In this document: in pieces, positions 9,357 through 17,859 of the stretch | Numbering within the stretch: position 1 is the first letter of the stretch | Layout of the letters: each line of letters opens with the position of its first letter | From: VXYL01 sp965116345 | GTDB lineage: Bacteria; Pseudomonadota; Gammaproteobacteria; Pseudomonadales; Azotimanducaceae | NCBI GenBank assembly: GCA_965116345.1 | Contig: OZ220680.1 | Location: 1,550,001-1,614,000, forward strand | Direction of reading: 5' to 3' | Length of the DNA: 64,000 nucleotides | Notes under the pieces: model-generated | What the model saw: only the letters and a program-made list of their open reading frames with translations | Told to the model about the DNA's origin: nothing | Database searches by the model: none | Translations under genes and position numbers: made by a program

Positions 9357-9611
9357 TCACACGTCTACCAAACCCCGTTCGACGGCGTTCCCATCCCGGC
9401 GTTGCCTGATCGATTCCGCCAGGTGCGCGGCGTTGGTCGGCGATTGGAGGAGATAGACGGTCTCCATCAAGCTGTTGTAGTAGTCGACGGACATCACTAC
9501 CGCGTCCTGTGCATTGCGACGCGTGATGATCGCAATGTCGGCGTCCTCAACCGTCTTGTCGAGAACGAACTTCAGCCGGTCACGGGCCTCCGAAAACGAC
9601 ACGGTTTGCAT
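9357..9611 (-). CDS. yefM: YefM/Phd-family antitoxin
   Basis: An 84-aa antitoxin and autorepressor. The N-terminal Phd/YefM fold is clear: MQTVSFSEARDRLKFVLDK, then IAIITRRNAQDAVVMSVDYY and NSLMETVYLLQSP, with an acidic C-terminal tail for toxin binding. The ATG at 9611 gives the canonical start; upstream in-frame codons are non-conserved. The gene is intact, unlike its toxin, so the locus may persist as a solitary antitoxin. Confidence 0.85.
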   Translation of the reverse strand: MQTVSFSEARDRLKFVLDKTVEDADIAIITRRNAQDAVVMSVDYYNSLMETVYLLQSPTNAAHLAESIRQRRDGNAVERGLVDV

Positions 9612-9697
9612 GGGGAACTTCTCGTTCGTCGCAGACGGACGCGGATTGTGGTCGGTCTTGCGGACTTGTACAACCAATAACCAATAGGACAGCTGGG

Positions 9698-9832
9698 CTA
9701 CCTGATCCAAGGCAGGATCAGGAAGCGCGGGTTGTCGACGACGAGTGGCAGGTCCTTCTCGCGCAGTGCCCGCGACCAGCCGATGAGCTTGTCGCGCGGG
9801 GCCGCGGCAGCCGCCCCCAAGACCAGCGGCTG
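9698..9832 (-). pseudogene. Fragment of a DUF4338 (DruA-like) protein
   Basis: About 45 codons read PLVLGAAAAAPRDKLIGW, then REKDLPLVVDNPRFLILPW, and end in a TAG at 9698-9700. GW(S)...R..NL..VV.N.RFLILPW is the signature core of DUF4338 proteins, a family that includes the DruA component of Druantia defence and transposon-encoded relatives. Both the N- and C-terminal parts are gone, and an in-frame TAG (9833-9835) separates it from the preceding coding fragment. It marks an earlier accessory insertion. Confidence 0.6.
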
Positions 9833-10020
9833 CTATTCGCGGATTCGTTCAGCGCCGCCTGCGGTCAACTGCCAGAGTTCGGCGTCGATGACGCCACCGT
9901 CGAGATTCAGGAACCCAATGGTGCCCAAGCGCAGCGACTTGTTGCGCGGCAACGTCGGCCCACATATCCACACATCCGAATCACCGGCGAACCCGGCGAA
10001 CCCCTCCTCGTCGCGATTGG
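9833..10020 (-). pseudogene. C-terminal fragment of an unidentified protein
   Basis: The minus-strand frame ending at TAG 9833 has coherent composition for about 60 codons (NRDEEGFAGFAGDSDVW, CGPTLPRNKSLRLGTIGF, IDAELWQLTAGGAERI) but no usable start, and the sense fades towards 10050. The ending 'W.LT..G..RI' is common at C-termini of winged-helix or restriction-like proteins; no family is assigned. The remaining 10021-10097 should contain the promoter of the plus-strand operon, including a purine-rich GGAGGAGAA at about 10069. Confidence 0.3.
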
Positions 10021-10097
10021 CAGACCGCCGTACGCGTCGAACGTAGCCTCGTGTACGATCCGACCCACGGAGGAGAACGGGGTATTACCTTCAAGCG

Positions 10098-10823
10098 ATG
10101 CGACCAGTGAAAAGCCGAATCAATCACGTGGCGCAGTTCTACGCGTTTCTGGAACGCCTAAGCGAGGGCGTCGGCGGCGCGCGGCTGCTGTCACAGTGTA
10201 CCGGCCGCATGGCCTGGCCACGCCGCGGCGTCTACTTCTTCTTTGAGCCCAACGAACTGCGTACCGACTCCGGCACGGGGCCGCGCGTGGTTCGAGTTGG
10301 CACCCACGCCGTGGCGGCAGGGTCGCGGACCTCGCTGTGGAACCGGCTGTCGAGCCATCGTGGGGTTGCCGCCACCGGCGGTGGCAATCACCGCGGTTCG
10401 ATCTTCCGCCTCCTGGTCGGCACGGCCCTCATGCGTAGCCAGCTATCCGGCGCCGTCGATACCTGGGGGCAGGGCGGCTCCGCCGACCGAGGGACACGCG
10501 ACGCGGAAACTCCATTGGAGAAGCAGGTCTCCTCGGTGATCGGTGAGATGCCGTTCCTGTGGCTGCAAGTCGACGACGAACCTGGCACCCAAAGCAAGCG
10601 CGCGTATGTCGAACGAAACAGCATCGGTCTCCTCAGCAATTTCGACCGTACACCTTGCGATCCCGCTTCACCCGCTTGGCTCGGGCACCAGTGCGACCGC
10701 CCGAGGGTCAGGCAATCCGGTCTTTGGAACCAGCAACACGTCGAGCACTCCTACGACCCACGATTCCTCGAGGTGTTCGGCAGGTTGGTCGACGAACAGC
10801 TCGTGGAGGAGTCCAAGCAGTGA
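10098..10823 (+). CDS. GIY-YIG-like domain protein
   Basis: 241 aa. The core resembles the GIY-YIG nuclease fold: a GVYFFF strand at residues 44-49 in the GIY position, RVVRVGTH at 63-70 in the YIG position, then SLWNRLSSHRG with a conserved-type arginine, and RGSIFRLLVG. The second half has VSSVIGEMPFLWLQVDD and a C-terminal segment with ERNSIGLLSN and paired tryptophans. The usual catalytic Glu is not obvious, so nuclease activity is uncertain. It is the first gene of an operon: its TGA overlaps the GTG of the next gene. The nearest purine-rich site is about 20 bases upstream, which is poor, so the start could be elsewhere. Context (helicase, toxin-antitoxin, DruA fragment) suggests a defence or mobile role. 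Confidence 0.6.
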   Translation: MRPVKSRINHVAQFYAFLERLSEGVGGARLLSQCTGRMAWPRRGVYFFFEPNELRTDSGTGPRVVRVGTHAVAAGSRTSLWNRLSSHRGVAATGGGNHRGSIFRLLVGTALMRSQLSGAVDTWGQGGSADRGTRDAETPLEKQVSSVIGEMPFLWLQVDDEPGTQSKRAYVERNSIGLLSNFDRTPCDPASPAWLGHQCDRPRVRQSGLWNQQHVEHSYDPRFLEVFGRLVDEQLVEESKQ

Positions 10824-11848
10824 GCCAAGCCGATGACATCCGACGCTACGCCCTGCAGCACTACGTGGAGCCGGCGCGAGCCGCCGGCGAAGTAGCCGTA
10901 ACGATCCGCGCAGGCGACATCTGTCGGGCGTTGAGCCTCGGCGGTCGAGCGCCCAACGTCTGTAGCGCGCTTCAATCCAAAGCCTTCCTCAGGCTCGGCG
11001 AGCTCGAAATGATCGAGCGGATCGGGCCGCACCAAAGCACAAAGACGGCGTTCCGCTACGCAATCGGTCGGACACGAGCCGACACAGCCCGAAGCGCTGC
11101 CTTGAGGTCTGGCGGGTCGGCCACGCCGCGCAAGCCGAGGGGCAAGCACTTGCCGTCGAGTCCAAAGCCGACCGGCCAGCGCGACCTCACGGTCGTCATC
11201 CAATGCGCCGCCAAAAAGCAGCCTGACGCGGGCCGTCTCGTTGGCGAGCACGGCAAGCCCATCACCTTCGTGGCGCGACCCGACCAGGCGCCGAGGACCA
11301 AGGACGTGCTCTACCGACGACCCGACGATGTCGCCGACGATGGGAGAACCTGGCGAGCCCATCTGCTTGACTGCAACGGACGCCGTGGCGAAAACAGTCT
11401 CCGACTCCTACCGGCGTGGCAACTCTACAGACCGGCCGTCTACGGCGAGCTTGCTACCGCGTTCGGTCTTGAGAACCTGTTCATCCTCTCCGCTGGATGG
11501 GGTCTGCTGGCGGCGAACTTTCCCACCCCGTACTACGACATCACGTTCACCAGTCAAGCCGACCCTTACAAGAGGCGTAACGCACGAGATGACGACTTCG
11601 CGGATTTCCGCATGCTGCCGGACGACCGGGACCGGCCAATCGTGTTCCTGGGCGGCACGGACTATGTGGCGCTTTTCCGGGAACTGACCGCCGGTTCGAC
11701 CAGCGAGCGCATCATCTTCTACAACTCGAAGAACGCGCCAGATGCCGGGGACTGTCGCCTTGTTCGGTTCGAGACGTCCACCCGGACGAACTGGCACTAC
11801 GAGTGCGCGAGAGCGCTGATTTCAGGCACTGTGAGTATCCAGTCGTGA
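10820..11848 (+). CDS. DUF6884/YaaA-like protein with an N-terminal winged-helix-like domain
   Basis: 342 aa from a GTG that overlaps the previous stop. Residues 1-85 (DIRRYALQHYVEPAR, RAGDICRALSLGGR, NVCSALQSKAFLRLGEL) look like a small DNA-binding-type domain seen at the front of restriction-like proteins. After a basic linker, residues 122-342 (RDLTVVIQCAAKKQP, LLPAWQLYRPAVYGEL, NLFILSAGWGLLAANF, DRPIVFLGGTDYVALF) match the pattern 'C..KK ... Y.S..F ... ILSA..GL' of DUF6884/YaaA-related proteins, which have a base- or nucleoside-handling fold. The function is unknown. The stop TGA shares one base with the next ATG (TGATG), so the three genes are probably translated together. Confidence 0.55.
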   Translation: MSQADDIRRYALQHYVEPARAAGEVAVTIRAGDICRALSLGGRAPNVCSALQSKAFLRLGELEMIERIGPHQSTKTAFRYAIGRTRADTARSAALRSGGSATPRKPRGKHLPSSPKPTGQRDLTVVIQCAAKKQPDAGRLVGEHGKPITFVARPDQAPRTKDVLYRRPDDVADDGRTWRAHLLDCNGRRGENSLRLLPAWQLYRPAVYGELATAFGLENLFILSAGWGLLAANFPTPYYDITFTSQADPYKRRNARDDDFADFRMLPDDRDRPIVFLGGTDYVALFRELTAGSTSERIIFYNSKNAPDAGDCRLVRFETSTRTNWHYECARALISGTVSIQS

Positions 11849-14017
11849 TGCAGGTCGCCCTTGGTCCGGACTTCCTGCCCTCGCTGGAGGAACTGGACCC
11901 AGCCTCGGCCGCGAGGGTTCTCCAAGCGGTCCAGCGTCTGCAAGCGAACCCTGCCAATCCCGGGCTCAATTTCGAGAAACTCCACGGACGCGCCCGCGCG
12001 AAGAGACTCTGGACTTTCCGCGCCTCCCAAAGCCTGCGCGTCCTCGCCGCACGCGAAGGTGAAACCACCGTTGCCCTGTTTGCCGGGGAGCACAAAGCCG
12101 TCTACGACTTGGCGGACAAGTCGGCCTTCGTTGTGCCAAAAGCCGGAGCGCCCAAACTGATTCGCTTGGCGGCCGGGAACGGCTCGACGGGTGACGCCGA
12201 GGCCACGAGCCAAGACAAGGCATCAACCGCACCCATGGATGCTCCGGGTCGTTCGATCCTAGAGCATTGGTCCACGCCCGAACTGCTGCGAGCCGGCTTC
12301 GACGAGCAGGACGTTGCCGTATTGCGGGATGTCCGCGACGAAGACGCGCTGCTCGATCGGTTGCCCGAGGCCAAGCTCGACCTCGCGCTTGAGTGCATCG
12401 AGAAATCGCCGGAGGAATACTTCCAGCCCGAGATGTTGGGTGACGAAAGCGCCGCCGACTTCCGAGACGCGATCGTAGAACGTGGCGCATTGGCAGGCCT
12501 TTCATCGCTTCTCGATGCGGACGAGATGAAGCGGCTTCTCTCGGGCCCCATCGAAGACTGGATGCTGTTCCTCCATCCGGAGCAGCGTGCAATCGTCGAT
12601 CGGCATTACACCGGTCCCGCACGCGTCCGCGGTTCGGCGGGCACCGGGAAGACCGTGGTCGCGATCCACCGCGCGGCCGCGCTGGCGCGGCGCGACTCGG
12701 CACCGAGAAAGCCGTCGATCCTCTTCACCACGTTCATCAAGAGCCTGCCGCCCGTCTTCGAGAACCTGTACCGCCGACTCCCGAACGCCGTTCCCGGCAC
12801 CGTCGAGTTCGTCCACGTCGACAGGCTCGCCAACAAGGTCTGCCGGGAGTCCGGTGTCGTACCTGTGCTCGATCCGCCCACGATCGACCGGGCCTTCGAT
12901 GCGGCTTGGACGGATGTCGTTCGATCGGGTACCCCACTGCGGACCGCCCGGCTGACGAAGTACTACGTCCGCGACGAGGTCAGGGAAGTGATTAAAGGTC
13001 GCGGGATCGACTCGCTCGACGAGTATCTGGTGATGGAACGGACGGGGCGCCGGACGCGCTTCACGTCCGCCATGCGCCGCCAGACGTGGGAGCTCCGGTA
13101 TGAATGGGACCGGAGGCTGGCCGAGGAAGGGGTGATGGACTTCCCCGACGTTGTGAGACAGGCCCGGGATCTGGCTCGGCAGCAACCGAGGCGTACGTAC
13201 GATTCAGCCATCGTCGACGAAGGGCCAGGACTTTACGCTGGTCGGGTTGCAGTTCGTCCAGGCGCTTGTAGCGCCGGCAAGCCAACCCGATGCGCCAAAT
13301 GGCCTGTTCATCGTTGGCGACGGTGCCCAGAAAATCTACCCGGGGGGGTTCACCCTCGCGCAGGCAGGCATCGATGTGCGCGGCAACAGTTCGGTCCTTC
13401 GTGTGAACTACCGCAACAGCCACGAGATCATCAGCGCGGCAATGGCCTGCACCGGCTCGGCGGAGGTCGACGACCTCGGTGAGACCTACCGGCGCGGAGA
13501 TGACGACGCACGCGGCGTCGGCACGCGCGAGGGAGTCAGGCCAGCCTTGGTCCGAGCTGGCGACTTCGGGGGACAGATTCGGTATGTCGCCGAAACGGCA
13601 AAACGCTTGGCGGGCTCCGCGAATCTGGACCTCGGCGACATTGGTGTCCTCGCGCCCACCAACAAACTGGTCAACCAGGTCCAAGGCGGGCTCCAGACGA
13701 TGAAGGTCGATTGCCAGCCGCTAGCGGATTTCGTTGGCACGTCCACGAGCCGAGTCAAGATCGGCACGTTCAAACGGGCCAAGGGTCTGGAGTTCAAGGT
13801 CGTTTTCCTCCTCGGGTTAGGAGATGACTCCTTCCCCTCGCCCAAGCGGCCATGGCAGACCACTGAGGAGTACGAGGAGCGCCGGGCCTTGGACACGACC
13901 GAACTGTTCGTGGCCATGACCCGCGCCCGGGATGGGCTCTTCCTGCTGTGCGACGACGAGCCGAGCGACCCGATCTACGAGGGCTTGGCGCACTTCGACG
14001 AAGTCGCGGTCGGATAA
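11848..14017 (+). pseudogene. RelE-like domain fused to a UvrD/Rep superfamily 1 helicase, frameshifted in Walker B
   Basis: Residues 1-95 resemble a RelE/ParE-type domain (LGPDFLPSLEELDPASA, FEKLHGRARAKRLWTFR, LRVLAAREGETTVALF, AVYDLADK). A helicase follows: Walker A GSAGTGKTVVAIHRAAAL near residue 262, LFTTFIKSL, then DFPDVV and SAIVDE. At about 13222 an extra base turns the expected VDEAQDF into VDEGPGL; the other frame supplies QDFTLVGLQFVQAL, LRVNYRNSHEI, TFKRAKGLEFKVVFLLG and FVAMTRARDGLFLL (motifs III-VI) to TAA 14015-14017. Without the shift the protein would be about 722 aa. As written, the product stops at 13482 with a nonsense tail and no ATPase site. It is the third gene of an overlapping operon. 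Confidence 0.75.
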
Positions 14018-14252
14018 GGCGACGCGACTCCGACTCTCCCGGAGCTTTTGCCGCGTCGGCGTTCCTTCCGCGAGCGCCGCCTGCCGCCTGCGGGGTCGCT
14101 CGGCAATGGGATGTCGTGCCGCGTCGTGTCAGTGTCCCCGGCCGTTGACGCCCACACCGGCCAACTCCACCAGCAACTCATCCCGCCGCCCGAGTCCGAG
14201 TTCGGGCATCGGGCTCGCCCCGTCCGGTGTCCAACCACCACAGACGTTCGGC

Positions 14253-14280
14253 GGGGCGACGCCAAGCGTCACCCCTACGG
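14253..14280. repeat. GC-rich palindromic element ending in CCCCTACGG
   Basis: GGGGCGACGCCAAGCG followed by TCACCCCTACGG forms a short hairpin (GGGGTGACGC/GCGTC-type pairing). Related copies lie at 22945-23105, 31333-31378 and 38407-38456. Otherwise the stretch 14018-14298 shows nothing that I can support. Confidence 0.5.
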
Positions 14281-14298
14281 TCTCCGCGTGAGGGGTGG

Positions 14299-14525
14299 TC
14301 AGTCGACCTCGATCGGCGCGAACTTCGGCGGCCGGCGCGCGACGAACGACGCCACGCCCTCCTTGAAGTCGCCGCGGGCGAGGCTTTCGTCCATCCAGGC
14401 GATCGACTCGTCCATGGCGCGACGCAGCTCCGCGTTCAGGTGTCGGTAGATCTGCATCGCCATCCACGTCGGGCCCACCTGTAGTGCCCTAACGCCCTCC
14501 GCTCGCCCGTAGACCATTGATCCGA
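14299..14525 (-). pseudogene. C-terminal remnant of an enoyl-CoA hydratase/isomerase
   Basis: About 75 codons read SMVYGRAEGVRALQVGP, MAMQIYRHLNAELRRAMDE, SLARGDFKEGVASFVARRPP and end KFAPIEVD. This matches the crotonase-superfamily C-terminus, where '..S.D..EG..AF..KR.P.F' is typical. The N-terminal two thirds, including both oxyanion-hole segments, are missing; the preceding DNA is the 3' end of the SUMF1 gene (stop 14558). A rearrangement has joined the two. No start codon serves it. Confidence 0.7.
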
Positions 14526-14557
14526 AAAGACTTCTCAAAGCCCTTGGTAAACTTGGG

Positions 14558-16174
14558 CTAGCGCGGCCGGTCGAAGACGACGCGGAAGCCCAGGGCCGGT
14601 GAGCGGTGGTTGGGTGAGAGATGGTTGCGGAAATCCATGCGGGCCGTCTCGACGCCCGGCAATAGGTAGTTGCCGCCCTTGACGACCATCGAGTAGCGCC
14701 CGCTTGCGCTGGACACGCTGCGCGTCCACTCCGAGACGTTGCCGCCCATGGCGAGCAGCCCCTCGGGGGTGGCGTCGGGATCGTCGGCATGTACCACGCG
14801 TAGGCTCGGGACGCCGCCTTCGTCGGGCGTCGTGATCTCCATGTGGTCCTCGCCCCACGGATAGGGGCGCCGGCCCTGTCCGGAAGCCGCGCTCTCCCAC
14901 TCCTCGGCAGAGGGCAGGCGGCCGCCGGCCCAGGAGGCGAATGCGTAGGCCGACCACCAATCGACGTTGACGACCGGCAGACCGGGCTCGGTCATTTGGC
15001 GATCCCAGTCCGGCGGCCGATGCGAGTGTTCTCGAGGCTGGCTGGCGTCGGCGTGGAATCCCGCGGCCACGAACGGGTCGTTGAGGAAGGCGGCGTACTC
15101 CCGGCGCGTGATCTCGCGCGCCGTGACGTGCAGATCGACCACTGCGGTTCCATGCCGTGCCCCAGATGCGCTCGGCCGCTCGAACATCCGCGCGACGAGA
15201 TCGAGCCGCTCGCGCGGCATGTGGGCGAGCAGCCCCGGCAGACGGGCACCGTCGGGGACACCCACCCGGTATTCGCCGACCGGCAACACCACCGCCTGCG
15301 GGACGGTACGCCAAGGCGGTGTGACCGGTGGCGCGTCGTACGCGCAGCGGAAGCCCAGGTAGGGCGAACGGTACGTCGTAGGCGCGTGCCGATAGAGGAT
15401 CGCCAGGCTGTAGAGCTCGCGGGGCGCGTTGTAGCCGTTGCCGCCCGCTACGAGGGACGCCGCTGGCGAACCGTCGCCGAGGGCCCACTCGGCGACGTTG
15501 TGACCCATGTCCGCGATGCCGCCCGGCGTATCCGCCCGGGGCTGCTCGCCGCACTTCCGCGCCGCGTTCAACAGCGGATCGAGATACGGCCAGCCGTCGG
15601 CCAGAAAGTCGTCCCCCCAGGGATACAGACGCTGTTCCGTGCCCGTCGCCGCCGCGATCCACTCGTCGACATGGGGAAGGCGCCCCCCCGCCGCGTCGCA
15701 ATAGGCCCAGGCATCGTACCAGGTGATGCCGTTGGCGGGGGCGTCCAGGCGACCGCTCACGGCGTGGTCCCAGGTGTCGCTCAGGTGCCGCCAACCTGCG
15801 GGCTGGCCGGGGGCCACCGAGGCCGACCCGGTATTGAACGGCAACCACTGGGCGAAGCGCTGGAAGTCCCCCTGGCGAACCTCGCAGCGGTCCAGCCACA
15901 CGGGCCGGTCGATCCGCGCACGTCGATCACCGGCGGCGAAGACGTGATCGAACGTGCGCAGGTAGCCGAAATGGTCGAGCGCGTCGAGGAGCACGGTGTC
16001 CAACCGTCCGCCGGGCGTGTCGTCCCGGGAGGCGAACTCGAGCCGGACATGCACCGTATCGAAGTCCCTGACCAGCGGATAGAACCCCAACAAGGCACCG
16101 AGCGTGCAGACCGCCGCAAAGCCGCCGATGAGACCCAAGGCGACTCGACGCACCGTGGCCCCGCGTCGACTCAC
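14558..16174 (-). CDS. Membrane-anchored tandem SUMF1 (formylglycine-generating-enzyme-like) protein
   Basis: 538 aa: an N-terminal membrane anchor (residues ~10-33, RRVALGLIGGFAAVCTLGAL), then two SUMF1/FGE folds at roughly 45-290 and 300-535. Domain 1 has NGITWYDAWAYCDAAGGR, DEWIAAATGTEQRLYPWGD, MGHNVAEW and YRSPYLGFRC. Domain 2 has LPVVNVDWWSAYAFASWAGG, RLPSAEEWESAASG, MGGNVSEWT, VVKGGNYLLP and HRSPALGFRV. Domain 2 has no cysteine and domain 1 lacks the paired active-site cysteines of true formylglycine-generating enzymes, so a binding or structural role outside the membrane is more likely than sulfatase activation. It is the last gene of a four-gene operon and its ATG overlaps the preceding TGA (ATGA). 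Confidence 0.85.
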   Translation of the reverse strand: MSRRGATVRRVALGLIGGFAAVCTLGALLGFYPLVRDFDTVHVRLEFASRDDTPGGRLDTVLLDALDHFGYLRTFDHVFAAGDRRARIDRPVWLDRCEVRQGDFQRFAQWLPFNTGSASVAPGQPAGWRHLSDTWDHAVSGRLDAPANGITWYDAWAYCDAAGGRLPHVDEWIAAATGTEQRLYPWGDDFLADGWPYLDPLLNAARKCGEQPRADTPGGIADMGHNVAEWALGDGSPAASLVAGGNGYNAPRELYSLAILYRHAPTTYRSPYLGFRCAYDAPPVTPPWRTVPQAVVLPVGEYRVGVPDGARLPGLLAHMPRERLDLVARMFERPSASGARHGTAVVDLHVTAREITRREYAAFLNDPFVAAGFHADASQPREHSHRPPDWDRQMTEPGLPVVNVDWWSAYAFASWAGGRLPSAEEWESAASGQGRRPYPWGEDHMEITTPDEGGVPSLRVVHADDPDATPEGLLAMGGNVSEWTRSVSSASGRYSMVVKGGNYLLPGVETARMDFRNHLSPNHRSPALGFRVVFDRPR

Positions 16175-17859
16175 GCGCGCCGCCAGACCCGGACCACGAC
16201 GCCCGCGGCGAACAGCGCGGCGATTAGCCCGTAGAACAGGATCTGCCGGCGTTCGCCGCGGAGCGCCACCGGCGGATATACCGACTCCACGGCGACGCCG
16301 CCGATCTCCACCGCGTTCTCGTCAACCGGCAGGCGCAGACGGCCTACCTCGTCCACGCCCGCGTACACGAAACCGGTGACGAAGTCGTCCACCCGGGCAC
16401 TGACCAGCGTCACGACCCGCCACCGGGGCTCAAGGTCGGGCGCGGCCATCGGCGGCATGAGCAGGTAGCCGTCCCGACCCAGCGGCACCCTCAAGCCCCG
16501 GTAGATAGCCGCGTGCAGGCCCAGTCGAAGCGTGACATCCGTCTCCACTTCGCCCGACTCCTCTCCCTGGTCCGGTCCTCGCAGCCAATGCGCGATGTAA
16601 AGAGGCCGATTCACCGGCACGCCGAGGGCCTGGCCGTGCAGCCTCTCCGCCTTGCGGTGCACCACCACCAAGTTCGGATTCTGCTCCTCCGCCGGCTCGG
16701 ACAACTCCCGGGCCAGGGTGCCGACCAGTCGCTCGTCCTCCTCGGTGAGCGAGTCCTCGGCCGCTGCGAGAATGTCGCGACCGAAGTCGAACGCGTCGAG
16801 CCCCGATCGTCGCCCGGCGTCCGCCTCCCCCTGCACGGTCCGCATGAACGTGAACAGGCCGCGGAGCACGGTGTGGAGATCGAAATCCAACTCGGCCGTG
16901 CCTTCCACGGCAAACGGCTCGGCCGTTCGGAAACGGATGGACGATGTTCCCTGGGCCTCGCCGCCAGGCACACCCGGCCTCGTCGACGACCCTTGCGACT
17001 CCCGCCCGCCGGCGTTCGGCGGCAGGTCCAGTGCGTCCTCCGTGCCCCCCGCGCGACCGTCCGTGGCCGAGCCGAGCCCCAAGCCGTCCATGGGATAGGC
17101 TTCCGTTCCCGGGCCCACGGCTGCCAGGTCAACATCGCCCGGCAAGGCGCTGCCCCGACGGACATCGTCCGATCGGGAACCCCGAGTCGACGAACCCAAG
17201 CCCGGCCACCCGTCCGTCGGTTCGAACTCCGGCCGGTCACGACGCAGGCGCTCGGCGAGGACACCCACCGCCTGCCCGTCCCCGACCTCCCGGTTCGCGC
17301 CCTCGGTCAGGAAATGCCAGTGCCGCGGCTGCACGCCGTGCGCCTTCAGGATCGACATGGCGATGTAGAACTCGGTAATGCTATAGACGTCGATCCGCAC
17401 GGCCTGGAGCTGTTCGAAGGCGAGCCGGCCGAGGTAGGCGTCGAAGGCGTTGTCCTGGCGCAGCAGCTCGTCGCGGGTATAGACCCGGCCGGTGTAGTAG
17501 TCGCGCACGTAGCCGGCATGGAGCTCGACGATCGGCATGTCGGCATGCACGGGATTGCGGTCCGGCGGGTAGGTCACGTAGTCGTGCAGGCGTGCCGGGG
17601 CACTGGTCGGCAGGGCGTTCATGACGAAGGACGTAGCCAGTTCGCGGCTCAGCAACACGGCGACGTCCTCCGCTTGTTCGAGCTTGTCCTCCTCCTCCTC
17701 GCGGCGGGCCAGAAGGGTGACGACGATCATGATGATGACGATGGCCGCACTGTTGGCGAGGATGTCCGCCAAGGCCACCCCGGCGAACGGTGGAAACAGG
17801 CTTCCCGACGCGTGGCTTCGGCGGCGCGGCGCGCCCTCCACCGCCGACGTGGTCCTCAC
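16171..17859 (-). CDS. Large membrane protein with ExbD/MotB-like N-terminal span; unknown function
   Basis: 562 aa from a GTG that overlaps the preceding stop. Residues ~24-50 form one transmembrane helix (GVALADILANSAAIVIIMIV), placed like the single N-terminal span of ExbD/MotB proteins and followed by an acidic stretch (REEEEDKLEQAED). The middle (DYVTYPPDRNPVHADMP, VYSITEFYIAMSILKAHG) and a low-complexity linker lead to a domain with LNPNLVVVHRKA-type segments (residues ~370-440). A C-terminal helix (QILFYGLIAALFAAGVVVR) precedes a basic tail, so most of the protein should lie between two membrane passages. I recognise no family. Its position after an ExbB/MotA-like channel suggests a stator or force-transducing partner. 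Confidence 0.65.
   Translation of the reverse strand: MRTTSAVEGAPRRRSHASGSLFPPFAGVALADILANSAAIVIIMIVVTLLARREEEEDKLEQAEDVAVLLSRELATSFVMNALPTSAPARLHDYVTYPPDRNPVHADMPIVELHAGYVRDYYTGRVYTRDELLRQDNAFDAYLGRLAFEQLQAVRIDVYSITEFYIAMSILKAHGVQPRHWHFLTEGANREVGDGQAVGVLAERLRRDRPEFEPTDGWPGLGSSTRGSRSDDVRRGSALPGDVDLAAVGPGTEAYPMDGLGLGSATDGRAGGTEDALDLPPNAGGRESQGSSTRPGVPGGEAQGTSSIRFRTAEPFAVEGTAELDFDLHTVLRGLFTFMRTVQGEADAGRRSGLDAFDFGRDILAAAEDSLTEEDERLVGTLARELSEPAEEQNPNLVVVHRKAERLHGQALGVPVNRPLYIAHWLRGPDQGEESGEVETDVTLRLGLHAAIYRGLRVPLGRDGYLLMPPMAAPDLEPRWRVVTLVSARVDDFVTGFVYAGVDEVGRLRLPVDENAVEIGGVAVESVYPPVALRGERRQILFYGLIAALFAAGVVVRVWRRA

Noticed and set aside
9732..10046. 104-codon plus-strand frame
   Set aside because: Ser/Arg-rich composition; the opposite strand carries the DUF4338 core and another coherent fragment.
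14558..16174. Formylglycine-generating enzyme that activates sulfatases
   Set aside because: Neither domain has the paired active-site cysteines and no sulfatase gene is nearby; called SUMF1-fold protein instead.
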